From Burkholderiaceae bacterium (lineage in GTDB: Bacteria > Pseudomonadota > Gammaproteobacteria > Burkholderiales > Burkholderiaceae_C), in contig JADMJJ010000036.1 in the NCBI GenBank assembly GCA_018780645.1, positions 1-64,000 of the forward strand: DNA of 64,000 nucleotides. The letters are read 5' to 3'. The translations under genes were made by a program, and so were the position numbers. This document shows positions 8,648 through 18,395 of this stretch, piece after piece; within the stretch, counting starts at the first letter, position 1; every line of letters begins with the position of its first letter. The notes under the pieces are model-generated. The model saw nothing but the letters and a program-made list of their open reading frames with translations, was not told where the DNA came from and made no database searches.

Positions 8648-9571
8648 TCAACCGCTCAGCCGCTCCATCCCCGGCAGTTCGCAGGCGTAGACGGCGTTGC
8701 GCAGCGCGGCAATCGCCTCGTAGCGGGTGAAGGTGCGGCGCCAGGCCAGCACGACGCGGCGCGACGGCACCGGCGCCTGGAAGGGGATGTAGCGCAGATG
8801 AGGCGACGCCTCCTTGGGCACGCTGAGCAGCGGCACCACCGTCACGCCCATGCCGGAGGCCACCATGTGCTTGATGGTCTCCAGCGAGCTGCCCTCGAAG
8901 CTCTTGCGTATGCCCTCGGCGTCGCTGGAGAAGCGAGCGAACTCGGGGCAGACCTCCAGCACATGGTCGCGGAAGCAATGGCCGGTGCCCAGCAGCAGCA
9001 TGGTCTCGCGCTTGAGCTCCTCGGACGAGATGCTGTCGCGTGCGGCCAGCGGGTGGTTGGCCGGTACGGCCACGACAAAGGGCTCGTCGTAGAGCGGCGC
9101 CACGGCCAGGCCGGTGTCCGGGAAGGGCTCGGCCATGATGGCGCAGTCCAGCTCGCCGGTGCGCAGCATCTCCAGCAGCTTGACGGTGAAGTTCTCCTGC
9201 AGCATCAGCGGCATCTGCGGGTAGCGCTCGATCACGCTCCTCACCAGCTGGGGCAGCAGGTAGGGTCCTATCGTGTAGATGATGCCCAGGCGCAGTGCGC
9301 CGGCCAGCGGATCCTTGCCGCGCTTGGCGATCTCCTTGATCGCCGCGGCCTGTTCGATCACCATCTGCGCCTGGCGCACGATCTCCTCGCCCAGCGCCGT
9401 GACGCTGACCTCGCTGGCCCCGCGCTCGAAGATCTTCAGTTCCAGCTCCTCCTCCAGCTTCTTGATCGCCACGCTGAGCGTGGGCTGCGACACGAAGCAA
9501 GCCTCGGCGGCCCGGCCGAAGTGCTTCTCGCGGGCGACGGCGACGATGTAGCGGAGTTCGGTCAGGGTCAT
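8648..9571 (-). CDS. oxyR: Hydrogen peroxide-sensing LysR regulator OxyR
   Basis: OxyR activates peroxide defence after oxidation to a disulfide. The 307-residue protein has the LysR winged helix at residues 4-62 (MTLTELRYIVAVAREKHFGR) and the redox pair in GHCFRDHVLEVC: Cys199 and Cys208 fall on exactly the same numbers as in the E. coli protein. The ATG at 9571 is preferred because the LysR fold starts there; an extension to 9688 would add 39 non-homologous residues. It faces an ABC ATPase gene across 115 bp. In many relatives oxyR is directly beside recG; here recG lies 2.4 kb further on. Confidence 0.95.
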   Translation of the reverse strand: MTLTELRYIVAVAREKHFGRAAEACFVSQPTLSVAIKKLEEELELKIFERGASEVSVTALGEEIVRQAQMVIEQAAAIKEIAKRGKDPLAGALRLGIIYTIGPYLLPQLVRSVIERYPQMPLMLQENFTVKLLEMLRTGELDCAIMAEPFPDTGLAVAPLYDEPFVVAVPANHPLAARDSISSEELKRETMLLLGTGHCFRDHVLEVCPEFARFSSDAEGIRKSFEGSSLETIKHMVASGMGVTVVPLLSVPKEASPHLRYIPFQAPVPSRRVVLAWRRTFTRYEAIAALRNAVYACELPGMERLSG

Positions 9572-9686
9572 GCGTCTCTTTCTGTACGTGAGCGGCGGGC
9601 GCTTGCACCGCAAATGTAGCGGCCCGACCTGCTTGACACCATGATGGCCACGCCGGCCGCAGGCGCTGCGGCCACAATGGCGGCCC

Positions 9687-10328
9687 ATGAGTCAAGCCAT
9701 CGCACCGCTGCTGCAGGTCAGCGACCTGTCATTTTCCTATCCCGATCGGCCCATCATCGAGGCTTGGTCACAAGACTTCGGCCCGGGCATCAGCCTGCTG
9801 AGCGCCCCGGACGGCGCCGGCTCCTCGACCTTGCTGAACCTGATCGGCGGCGCATTGGCACCATCGGCCGGCCGCTTGATCGCCGCCGGCCTGTGCGCCG
9901 CGACCGACCCGCAGGCCTACGCCCGCCAGGTGTTCGCCTTCGACCCCGAACTGGATGCCTTTCAGCAGCAGACGGCGCAGGACTACTTCGACCACGTCCG
10001 CAATCGCCATGCCCAGCGCGAGCCCGGGCAGTGGGAACGGCACATCGCAGGCTTCAAGCTTGAGCCCCATCTGCACAAGCCCATGTATATGTTGTCGACC
10101 GGCACGCGGCGCAAGGTCGGGCTGACGGCGGCCCTGAGCGTGCAGGTGGTCGTGTGCCTGCTGGACGAACCCTTGGCCGCGCTGGACCTGCCATCGATCC
10201 GTCACCTGGCCGCCGCTCTTGCGGAGTACGCTGCAGCCGGCAGCACGGCCTGGCTGATCGCCAGCCACGAGCCCTTGCCTGAGCGATTGCCCGTTCACGC
10301 TACCATTGAGTTCACTCGAATCCCCTGA
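9687..10328 (+). CDS. ABC-type ATPase with degenerate Walker A, no permease nearby
   Basis: A 213-residue stand-alone ABC nucleotide-binding domain. Walker B with catalytic Glu (VVVCLLDEPLAALD, Asp160-Glu161), signature LSTGTRRK (136-143), Q-loop Gln81 and switch His194 are present. The P-loop, however, reads APDGAGSST at residues 40-48: the first Gly is Ala and the invariant Lys46 is Ser. The codons (GGC TCC TCG ACC) are unambiguous. Nucleotide binding would be severely weakened unless it works as a heterodimer with an intact partner. No transmembrane partner is encoded within several kb. It starts 115 bp from divergent oxyR and is followed after 38 bp by a cyclophilin lipoprotein gene. Confidence 0.85.
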   Translation: MSQAIAPLLQVSDLSFSYPDRPIIEAWSQDFGPGISLLSAPDGAGSSTLLNLIGGALAPSAGRLIAAGLCAATDPQAYARQVFAFDPELDAFQQQTAQDYFDHVRNRHAQREPGQWERHIAGFKLEPHLHKPMYMLSTGTRRKVGLTAALSVQVVVCLLDEPLAALDLPSIRHLAAALAEYAAAGSTAWLIASHEPLPERLPVHATIEFTRIP

Positions 10329-10366
10329 CCCGGGACCCATCTGTCAACATACACTTTGAATTCACC

Positions 10367-11083
10367 ATGTCCATGATGAACCTGCGTTCCCTGTTCGCAC
10401 GTGCGGCCCTGACGGCCGGCGTGGCCTCTCTGGCTGCCTGCGGTGGCGGTGGCAGCGACAGCCCCGCCCCGGCCCCGGCACCCCAGGTGATTGGCTCGCC
10501 CAACCCCAAGCCTACCGCGCCGACCACCGTGTGCAGCGCCGCCGGCATCGCCGCGGCCAAGCTGACCACCAACGCCGCCGTGTGCATGCTGACCAGCGAT
10601 GGCGAGATCGTGTTCGAGCTGCGCGCCGACAAGGCCCCGGTCTCGGCGGCCAACTTCCTGAAGTATGTGAAGGACGGCTTCTATACCAACACCATCTTCC
10701 ACCGCGTCTCCAAGGTCGCTGGCGTGCAGGTGGTGCAGGGCGGCGGCTTTGCCACCGGCACCGTCGCCAAGGCGGCGACCTACCCCGCCATCGTGCTGGA
10801 AAGCGAGAACGGCCTGAAGAATGTGCGCGGCAGCCTGGCCATGGCCCGCACCGATGTGGCCGACTCGGCCACCAGCCAGTTCTATATCAACACCGCCGAC
10901 AACAGTGGCACGCTGGACTTCAAGGCCACCACCCCGGCGACGAAGAACGGCTATGCCGTCTATGGCAGCGTGATCTCCGGCATCGACACGATCGACAAGA
11001 TCTATGCCGAGCCGGTGTTGAACGCGGCGCGCGAAGTGCCGGCGGTTGAAGTGTTGATCTACTGGGCGCAACAAATCCAATGA
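10367..11083 (+). CDS. Lipoprotein peptidyl-prolyl isomerase, cyclophilin type (copy 1)
   Basis: Periplasmic proline isomerase of 238 residues that assists folding. The N-terminus is a lipoprotein signal with lipobox LAAC (Cys25) followed by GGGG and a Pro/Ala linker. The cyclophilin domain starts at CMLTSDGEIVFELRADKAPV and carries TIFHRV with the catalytic Arg and VVQGGGF. Substrate-groove residues continue in GSLAMARTDVADSATSQFYI. Relative to standard bacterial cyclophilins, an insertion (SKVAGVQ) separates the Arg from the QGG motif. It is followed by a paralogue at 11262; both share the CSAxGxAAA...VCMLTS lead-in, indicating tandem duplication. Confidence 0.9.
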   Translation: MSMMNLRSLFARAALTAGVASLAACGGGGSDSPAPAPAPQVIGSPNPKPTAPTTVCSAAGIAAAKLTTNAAVCMLTSDGEIVFELRADKAPVSAANFLKYVKDGFYTNTIFHRVSKVAGVQVVQGGGFATGTVAKAATYPAIVLESENGLKNVRGSLAMARTDVADSATSQFYINTADNSGTLDFKATTPATKNGYAVYGSVISGIDTIDKIYAEPVLNAAREVPAVEVLIYWAQQIQ

Positions 11084-11085
11084 CT

Positions 11086-11148
11086 TTGCGGGACAGACCT
11101 TGAGACCCGCGCCTTGCGCGGCCGAAAGCTCTGTCCCCAACTGACTGG
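11086..11148 (+). repeat. Dispersed hairpin repeat, copy 1
   Basis: Outer arms GGGACAGA (11090-11097) and TCTGTCCC (11130-11137) enclose an inner hairpin CCGCGC/GCGCGG (11107-11121) and are followed by the tail CCAACTGACTGG. The same outer arms and tail recur at 14886-14930 (opposite orientation) and, with substitutions, at 30062-30114. It lies between the two cyclophilin genes. Confidence 0.7.
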
Positions 11149-11261
11149 ATGTATTTTGGCTTTGCTTGACATTGGTAACAGTCAAGTAACAAGCCGCGCC
11201 GCAGTCAACAGCCCTGCCCGAGAGCGCGTTGTGCCACGATCCCAGTTTCGGAGTCAGCACG

Positions 11262-11960
11262 ATGCGCTCTTTTGTTTTGCGCGCGGCCACCATCGCCAGC
11301 GTGGCCTGTATGGCCTTCCTGACCGCCTGCGGCGGCGGCGGCGAAGTCATCATCTACGAACCCGATCCGCTGCCCCGGCCTCAGCCCAATCCCTACCCTT
11401 ACCCCAGCACCAACAGCTGCAGCGCCACCGGCCTGGCCGCCTCGGCACTGAGCAGCTACAGCACCGTCTGCATGCTGACCAGCAGCGGCGAGATGGTGAT
11501 CGAGCTCTACACCGCCTATGCGCCGGCCACGGTCAACAACTTCCTGCGTCAGGTGGCTGATGGCTTCTACAGCAACACCATCGTCCACCGCGTGGATCGC
11601 GACTTCGTCATGCAGGGCGGCGGCTATGTCAGCGGCCAGATCCCGCTGGCGCCGCGCTATGCGCCGATTGCGCTGGAGAGCAATAACGGCCTGAGCAATC
11701 TGCGCGGCACCCTGGCAATGGCCCGCGGCAGCGACCCCAATTCGGCCACCAGCCAGTTCTTCATCAACGCCCGCGATAACACCTCGCTGGACTACAAGAG
11801 CAGCCTGCCCGGCCAGCAGGGCTATGCGGTGTGCGGCCGCGTGATCTCGGGCATGGCCACGGTGGACGCGATCAACACGGTGCCGGTCTATCGCTACAGC
11901 GATGTGGACATACGGCCTCGCACAGAAGTGCTTGTCTACTGGATACAGCGGCTGAAGTGA
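11262..11960 (+). CDS. Lipoprotein peptidyl-prolyl isomerase, cyclophilin type (copy 2)
   Basis: Second periplasmic cyclophilin lipoprotein, 232 residues. Signal sequence with lipobox LTAC then GGGG, followed by a Pro/Tyr-rich linker (PRPQPNPYPYPS). The isomerase domain includes MVIELYTAYAPATVNNFLR, IVHRVDRDFVMQGGGY with catalytic Arg, and TLAMARGSDPNSATSQFFIN. It is closer to canonical cyclophilins than copy 1 because the spacing between Arg and QGG is normal. I chose the ATG at 11262, where the signal peptide starts, rather than a TTG 33 bp upstream. It ends 7 bp before the convergent recG gene. Confidence 0.9.
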   Translation: MRSFVLRAATIASVACMAFLTACGGGGEVIIYEPDPLPRPQPNPYPYPSTNSCSATGLAASALSSYSTVCMLTSSGEMVIELYTAYAPATVNNFLRQVADGFYSNTIVHRVDRDFVMQGGGYVSGQIPLAPRYAPIALESNNGLSNLRGTLAMARGSDPNSATSQFFINARDNTSLDYKSSLPGQQGYAVCGRVISGMATVDAINTVPVYRYSDVDIRPRTEVLVYWIQRLK

Positions 11961-11967
11961 TGGCGGG

Positions 11968-14019
11968 CTAGGCTTTCAGATATTCCGCCTTGCTCCCCAG
12001 CCAGCGCGCCACATGCCTGGCCGCCGCCTCGGGGTGCTGATCGAGTAGCCTCGGCGCCAGGCGCCGGGCATGCTCCAGCAGCTTGATGTCCTCGGTCAGG
12101 TCGGCGAAGCGCAGCAACTGGGCGCCCGACTGCCGCGCGCCCATGAACTCGCCGGGGCCGCGGATCTCCAGATCTCGGCGGGCGATCTCGAAGCCGTCAT
12201 TGGTCTCGGCCATGGCCTTCAGCCGCGCCTTGCCGGTGTCGGACAGCGGTGCCGTGTACATCAGCACGCAGACGCTGGCCACAGCCCCGCGACCGACGCG
12301 GCCGCGCAGCTGGTGCAGCTGGCTCAGGCCGAAACGCTCGGCATGCTCGATCACCATCAGGCTGGCATTGGGCACATCGACGCCGACCTCGATCACCGTG
12401 GTGGCCACCAGCACGCTCATCTGGTTGGCGGTGAACTGGGCCATCACCGCCGCCTTCTCGGCCGGCGGCATGCGGCCATGCAGCAGGCCCACCGAGTGGC
12501 CGGGCAGGGCCTCGGCCAGGTGCTGATGGGTCTCGGTGGCGTTCTGCAGATCCAGCGTCTCGCTTTCCTCGATCAGCGGGCAGACCCAGTAGACCTGCGC
12601 CCCCTTGGCCACCTCGTCGCGGATTTTTTCAATCACGTTCTCGCGCTTGGCATCGGCGAACACCTTGGTGACGATGGGCGTGCGGCCGGGCGGCAGCTCG
12701 TCGATCGTGCTGACCTCGAGGTCGGCAAAGTAGGTCATCGCCAGCGTGCGCGGGATCGGCGTGGCGCTCATCATCAGCAGGTGTGGCTCCAGCGCCTGCT
12801 GCGCCAGCTTGTTGCGCAGAGCCAGCCGCTGGGCCACGCCGAAGCGGTGCTGTTCGTCGATGATGGCCAGGCCCAGCTTCGCGAACTCGACCCGGTCCTC
12901 GATCACGGCGTGCGTGCCGACCACCAGCTGCGCCTCGCCCGAGGCGGCGGCGTCCAGCATCCTCTGCCGCGCCTTGCCCTTGATACTGCCGGTCAACCAG
13001 GCCACGGTGATGCCCAGCGGCTCCAGCCAATGGATCAGCTTGCGAAAATGCTGCTCGGCCAGGATCTCGGTCGGTGCCATCAGCGCGCACTGCCAGCCGG
13101 CGTCCATGCAGACGGCGGCGGCCAGCGCCGCCACCACCGTCTTGCCCGAGCCCACATCGCCCTGCAGGAGCCGATGCATCGGTTTGCCAAGGGCCAGGTC
13201 TTGTGCGATCTCTTCGACGACGCGCTGCTGGGCCGTGGTCAGCTGGAAGGGCAGGGCGGCGAGCAACTTCTCGTGCAGGCCGGCGCGCTGGCCGCGCAAC
13301 GGTGGCGCTTGCAGCAACGCCCGCTCGCGCTGTGACTGCAACTGGCTCAGCTGCTGGGCCAGCAGCTCCTCGGCCTTCAGCCGCTGCCAGGCCGGATGGG
13401 TGTGATCCTCCAGCGTCGCCAGGCTGACCTTGGGTGACGGGTGGTGCAGGAAGTCCAGCGCCTCGCGCAGTGGAGGCAGGTTCGAGGGTAGGCTGCCGGG
13501 CGGCAGGATCTCGTCCAGCGGCGCCCGCTTCAGCGCGCTGACCACCGCCTTGCGCAGATAGGCCTGGGGTAGCGAGGCACTGGTCGGATAGACGGGCGTC
13601 AGCGCGGTGGCCAGCGGTGTGTCTTCCTGCACCAACCTGCACAGCGGATGCACCATCTCCCGCCCCCAGAAGCCACCGCGCAACTCGCCGCGCACGCGAA
13701 CGCGCGCACCGGCCGCCAGACTCTTCTGCTGCGAGGGATAGAAGTTCAAAAACCTGAGCAGCAGCTCATCGCTGTCGTCACTCAGGCGCACCAGCAGCTG
13801 CCGCCGTCCGCGCAGCTCGACGTGGCTCTCGCTGACGATGCCCTCGACCTGCACCACCTGACCCTCGCGCGCCTGGGCGATCGGCGTGATGCGAGTCTCG
13901 TCCTCATAGCGCAAGGGCAGGTGCAGGGCCAGATCGATGTCCCGCCGCAGGCCCAGCTTTTCCAGCGCCTTCTGGGGCGCTGACTTCTGCTGCTGGGTGG
14001 GGGGCTTGACCTCGGGCAT
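11968..14019 (-). CDS. recG: ATP-dependent DNA helicase RecG
   Basis: RecG reverses stalled forks and processes branched DNA. The 683-residue protein has the N-terminal OB/wedge region (RLSDDSDELLLRFLNFYPSQ), then helicase motifs: Walker A LLQGDVGSGKTVV (Lys293), motif II DEQHRFGV, motif III ATPIPRTLAM, and motif VI QLRGRVGRG. Length fits the family. It faces the second cyclophilin gene with only 7 bp between stops. In several proteobacteria recG adjoins oxyR; here the two remain on the same strand but an opposite-strand three-gene block intervenes. Confidence 0.97.
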   Translation of the reverse strand: MPEVKPPTQQQKSAPQKALEKLGLRRDIDLALHLPLRYEDETRITPIAQAREGQVVQVEGIVSESHVELRGRRQLLVRLSDDSDELLLRFLNFYPSQQKSLAAGARVRVRGELRGGFWGREMVHPLCRLVQEDTPLATALTPVYPTSASLPQAYLRKAVVSALKRAPLDEILPPGSLPSNLPPLREALDFLHHPSPKVSLATLEDHTHPAWQRLKAEELLAQQLSQLQSQRERALLQAPPLRGQRAGLHEKLLAALPFQLTTAQQRVVEEIAQDLALGKPMHRLLQGDVGSGKTVVAALAAAVCMDAGWQCALMAPTEILAEQHFRKLIHWLEPLGITVAWLTGSIKGKARQRMLDAAASGEAQLVVGTHAVIEDRVEFAKLGLAIIDEQHRFGVAQRLALRNKLAQQALEPHLLMMSATPIPRTLAMTYFADLEVSTIDELPPGRTPIVTKVFADAKRENVIEKIRDEVAKGAQVYWVCPLIEESETLDLQNATETHQHLAEALPGHSVGLLHGRMPPAEKAAVMAQFTANQMSVLVATTVIEVGVDVPNASLMVIEHAERFGLSQLHQLRGRVGRGAVASVCVLMYTAPLSDTGKARLKAMAETNDGFEIARRDLEIRGPGEFMGARQSGAQLLRFADLTEDIKLLEHARRLAPRLLDQHPEAAARHVARWLGSKAEYLKA

Positions 14020-14064
14020 GGGCCGGATTCTGCCCTGCCCGATGCCATGTCACCCAGGCAAAGT

Positions 14065-14445
14065 TCAGCTCGGTGTCGGCACGCCCGCCATGCGGTCGTG
14101 CTTCAGGAAGAAGTCGCGGGCCAGGGCCACCAGCTGGTTGTCGGTCGGGTGGTCCACGGTCTGGTAGGCGACGACCTGCTTGGCCACTTGCGGGCGGTGC
14201 TTCTCGACATAGTGCTTGAAGTCGGCCTGGGCGGTGCTGGAGCCGACCACCAGCACCTCGGTGATGCCGGCCAGGGCCGCGCTGACCTCGGCGAAGAACT
14301 CATGCTCGTCGCGCACGCCGCTGCCATGCTGCTTGGTGTTGTGGGTATGGGCCTTGACGGTGGCGGTCTCGACGGTGTCGGGATTGAACTGCAGCACCTT
14401 GGCGTTATGGTGGTCGAGCCAGACGATGGCGTGGAACATGGTCAT
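14065..14445 (-). CDS. Small eRF1/pelota-like 'translational machinery' family protein
   Basis: A 126-residue cytosolic protein. The layout (HAIVWLDHHNAKVLQFN, HTHNTKQHGSG, DEHEFFAEVSAALAGITEVLVVGSS, VAYQTVDHPTDNQLVALARD) matches the short bacterial proteins annotated as translational machinery protein, which resemble a single domain of eRF1/pelota. The role is unknown; I infer a link to ribosome or stress biology from the fold only. ATG at 14445 has AGGAAA with good spacing. It lies 27 bp downstream of a DksA-like zinc-finger gene on the same strand, suggesting an operon. Confidence 0.7.
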   Translation of the reverse strand: MTMFHAIVWLDHHNAKVLQFNPDTVETATVKAHTHNTKQHGSGVRDEHEFFAEVSAALAGITEVLVVGSSTAQADFKHYVEKHRPQVAKQVVAYQTVDHPTDNQLVALARDFFLKHDRMAGVPTPS

Positions 14446-14472
14446 ATCGGTTTCCTCTTCTCAGGGTTTCGG

Positions 14473-14871
14473 TTAAAGGCTGTGATGGGTGCTGTTCAGG
14501 CCGCTGCGCTTTTCCACCGCGGACTGGCAGCTGATGCAGCGCAGCACCTCGGGGCTGTGCTGCAGGCGGTCGAAGGAAATGCCCTGGCCGCAATCGGTGC
14601 ACAGACCGTAATCGGGCTGGCGCAGGCGCAACAGGGCCTCGTTGACCTGGCGCAGTGCGTCCAGGTTCAGGTCGCTGCGGGCCAGATCGACCTCGCGATC
14701 GGCGTCGTGGGCGCGCTCGCCGTCGGTGTCCTGCAGCAGTTGCTCGCGGGCGTGCTCGACGCGGCCCTGGTCGCCCAGCTGGGCCTGTAGTTCGCGCTCC
14801 AGTGCATGCTGGCGTTGCGTCAGCGCGGCTTCCAGCAGGGCCAGCTGGCCGGTGGTCATTGAGTGGCTCAT
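14473..14871 (-). CDS. TraR/DksA-family C4 zinc-finger protein
   Basis: A 132-residue protein with an N-terminal helical, coiled-coil region (ALLEAALTQRQHALERELQA) and a C-terminal four-cysteine zinc finger, CTDC...CISC, in the typical DYGLCTDCGQGISFDRLQ context. DksA-type proteins bind RNA polymerase in the secondary channel and modulate transcription with or without ppGpp. An acidic tip segment (TDGERAHDADREVD) lies between the helices, where DksA has its two catalytic-tip aspartates, but it does not match that motif exactly. Shorter than E. coli DksA (151 aa), so closer to the TraR/YbiI-like group. Probably co-transcribed with the eRF1-like gene downstream. Confidence 0.85.
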   Translation of the reverse strand: MSHSMTTGQLALLEAALTQRQHALERELQAQLGDQGRVEHAREQLLQDTDGERAHDADREVDLARSDLNLDALRQVNEALLRLRQPDYGLCTDCGQGISFDRLQHSPEVLRCISCQSAVEKRSGLNSTHHSL

Positions 14872-14885
14872 GTCTTTTCTCCGAA

Positions 14886-14930
14886 CAGTTGGGGACAGAG
14901 CAGATGCTGCGCATCAGGTCTGTCCCGCAA
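14886..14930 (-). repeat. Dispersed hairpin repeat, copy 2
   Basis: Plus-strand arms GGGACAGA (14892-14899) and TCTGTCCC (14919-14926) enclose a hairpin GATGC/GCATC (14903-14915). Read on the minus strand the right flank is CCCCAACTG, as in copy 1. The outer arms are identical to those of 11090-11137 while the inner loop differs. It lies upstream of the DksA-like gene and between it and divergent queA. Confidence 0.7.
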
Positions 14931-15051
14931 GGAACTGAGTTGATGCTCGCACCGCCGGCCATGCCGGGCCTTGATGCGTGTCAACCGCACGACGCATGGG
15001 ACAATCCGGCCCCCAGTGTTTGGCACGGGTCCGTCCGGCCCTCAAAACCCC

Positions 15052-16188
15052 ATGTCTTCTGCAACTCCCCGCGTGTTCACGGCCAGCGACTTCGACTTCG
15101 CGCTGCCCCCCGAACTGATCGCCCAGCATCCGGCGCCCGAACGCAGCGGCTCGCGCCTGCTCGATGGCCGTGCGACAGCGCCGGTGGACCGCCAGTTCCT
15201 CGATCTGCCCGGCCTGCTCGATGCCGGCGACCTGCTGGTGTTCAACAACACCCTGGTGATCAAGGCGCGGCTGTTCGGCAGGAAATGGGGCCCCCACGCG
15301 CCTGCTTCGCGGTCGCTGCCCCCCGAGGGGGAGCTGGGCCAGCTCGGGAGCGGCCCAGCGCTGGCCCAGGCCACCGGCGGTTCGGTGGAGGCCTTGATCG
15401 AGCGCGTGCTGCCGGGCACGCAGGAGGTGTGGGCCCATATGCGGGCCAGCAAGTCGCCGAAGCCCGGAGCGTTGGTGCGCTTCAACGATGCCTTCGACGC
15501 CGAGGTGCTGGGCCGTTGCGGGCCCGACAACGGCCTGTTCCACCTGCGCTTCCCGAGCGATCCGTTCGCGCTGCTGGACGCCCATGGCCATGTGCCGCTG
15601 CCGCCCTACATCACGCATGAGGACTCCAGCGACGATGTGCGGCGCTACCAGACCGTGTTCGCCCGCGAGCCCGGAGCGGTGGCCGCACCGACGGCGGCGC
15701 TGCATTTCGACGAGGGCGTGCTGGCAGCCCTTGCCGAGCGCGGCGTCGGCACGGCGCATGTGACGCTTCACGTCGGCGCGGGCACCTTCCAGCCGGTGCG
15801 CGTCGAGACCCTGGCCGAGCACAAGATGCACAGCGAATGGTTCCAGGTGCCGGCCGAGACGGTGGCCGCGATCGCCGAGACCCGTGCCCGCGGCGGCAAG
15901 GTGGTGGCTGTGGGCACGACGACCCTGCGCGCGCTGGAGTCCGCGGCGCTGGGTGGCACGCTCAAAGCCGGCGCCCGCGAGACCGACATCTTCATCACGC
16001 CCGGCTTCGAGTTCCAGGTGGTGGATCGGCTGCTGACCAACTTCCATCTGCCCAAGAGCACCCTGATGATGCTGGTCAGTGCTTTTGCCGGCTATGAGCC
16101 GGTGATGGCGCTGTATCGCCATGCGATTGCCGAGCAGTACCGCTTCTTCAGCTATGGCGACGCGATGCTGCTGACGCGCGCGGGCTGA
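15052..16188 (+). CDS. queA: tRNA preQ1(34) S-adenosylmethionine ribosyltransferase-isomerase, with in-frame insert
   Basis: QueA converts preQ1-modified tRNA to epoxyqueuosine tRNA in the queuosine pathway; tgt lies 1 kb downstream. Family blocks are clear: [108 protein letters not shown] and [11 protein letters not shown]. Between GRK (residue 78) and ATGGSVE the protein has 28 extra residues, absent from E. coli QueA, encoded by 15286-15369. Without it the protein would be 350 residues, the family norm. The frame stays open. The ATG at 15052 begins the known N-terminus. Confidence 0.95.
   Translation: MSSATPRVFTASDFDFALPPELIAQHPAPERSGSRLLDGRATAPVDRQFLDLPGLLDAGDLLVFNNTLVIKARLFGRKWGPHAPASRSLPPEGELGQLGSGPALAQATGGSVEALIERVLPGTQEVWAHMRASKSPKPGALVRFNDAFDAEVLGRCGPDNGLFHLRFPSDPFALLDAHGHVPLPPYITHEDSSDDVRRYQTVFAREPGAVAAPTAALHFDEGVLAALAERGVGTAHVTLHVGAGTFQPVRVETLAEHKMHSEWFQVPAETVAAIAETRARGGKVVAVGTTTLRALESAALGGTLKAGARETDIFITPGFEFQVVDRLLTNFHLPKSTLMMLVSAFAGYEPVMALYRHAIAEQYRFFSYGDAMLLTRAG
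15286..15369 (+). repeat. 84-bp GC-rich palindromic insert inside queA
   Basis: Exactly 28 codons between the conserved GRK and ATGGSVE blocks of QueA. The DNA is rich in inverted repeats: CCCCC/GGGGG at about 15319-15331, GAGCT/AGCTC, and TGGGCCAGC paired with GCTGGCCCA. A similar motif (GGGGCCCCCACGCG followed by CCCCCCGAGGGGG) recurs as intergenic repeats in Comamonadaceae-like genomes as far as I remember. The simplest view is an REP-like element captured in frame in a surface loop of the enzyme. Confidence 0.7.
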
Positions 16189-16201
16189 TTGAGGTCCCTC
16201 G

Positions 16202-16536
16202 ATGGCCAAGCGACCGCCGCGCAGCCATCACTACAGCGTCTATGTCGTCGAGCTGGCCGACCAGGTCTGGAACGAGCCGCGCTTTCGCAAGGCCAACCCG
16301 GACCATCAGCTGGGCAAGCCCTTCGTCTACGTGGGCATGACCGGTGTCGACCCGGACCTGCGCTTTGACAAGCACAAGGCCGGCATCCAGTCCAACCGCT
16401 ATGTGTTCGACTACGGCCTGCGCCTGTTGCCGCAGCTCTACGAGTGCTACAACCCGATGCCCTACGACGGAGCGCGTGACATGGAAGTCGAGTTGGCGAT
16501 CGCGCTGCGCGAGGCGGGCTATGGTGTGTGGCAGGC

Positions 16537-16540
<4 letters not shown>
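16202..16540 (+). CDS. Small protein, possible GIY-YIG-like nuclease domain
   Basis: A 112-residue protein 13 bp after queA. HYSVYVVEL and GKPFVYVGMTG resemble the paired strands of a GIY-YIG nuclease, followed by DLRFDKHKAG, where the family has a catalytic Arg, and a C-terminal Glu region (ARDMEVELAIALREAGYGVW). About 20 residues separate the two Tyr strands, more than usual, so the catalytic fold could be degenerate. Function unknown. It overlaps the 3' end of the convergent YigZ gene by 4 bp. Probably co-transcribed with queA. Confidence 0.65.
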
Positions 16541-18287
<1,747 letters not shown>

Positions 18288-18395
18288 TCGTGAAGGCGGG
18301 ATGAAGCGCCTGCTTTTTGCTTGACACCCCCTGCGATACGATGGTGCCCATCGACGCGGCTCAGACCGCCGGATCTGCATCCAGGGGAGAATTTC

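Noticed and set aside
18321-18342. TTGACA plus TACGAT as lipase promoter
   Set aside because: The spacing of 10 bp is too short for a sigma-70 promoter.
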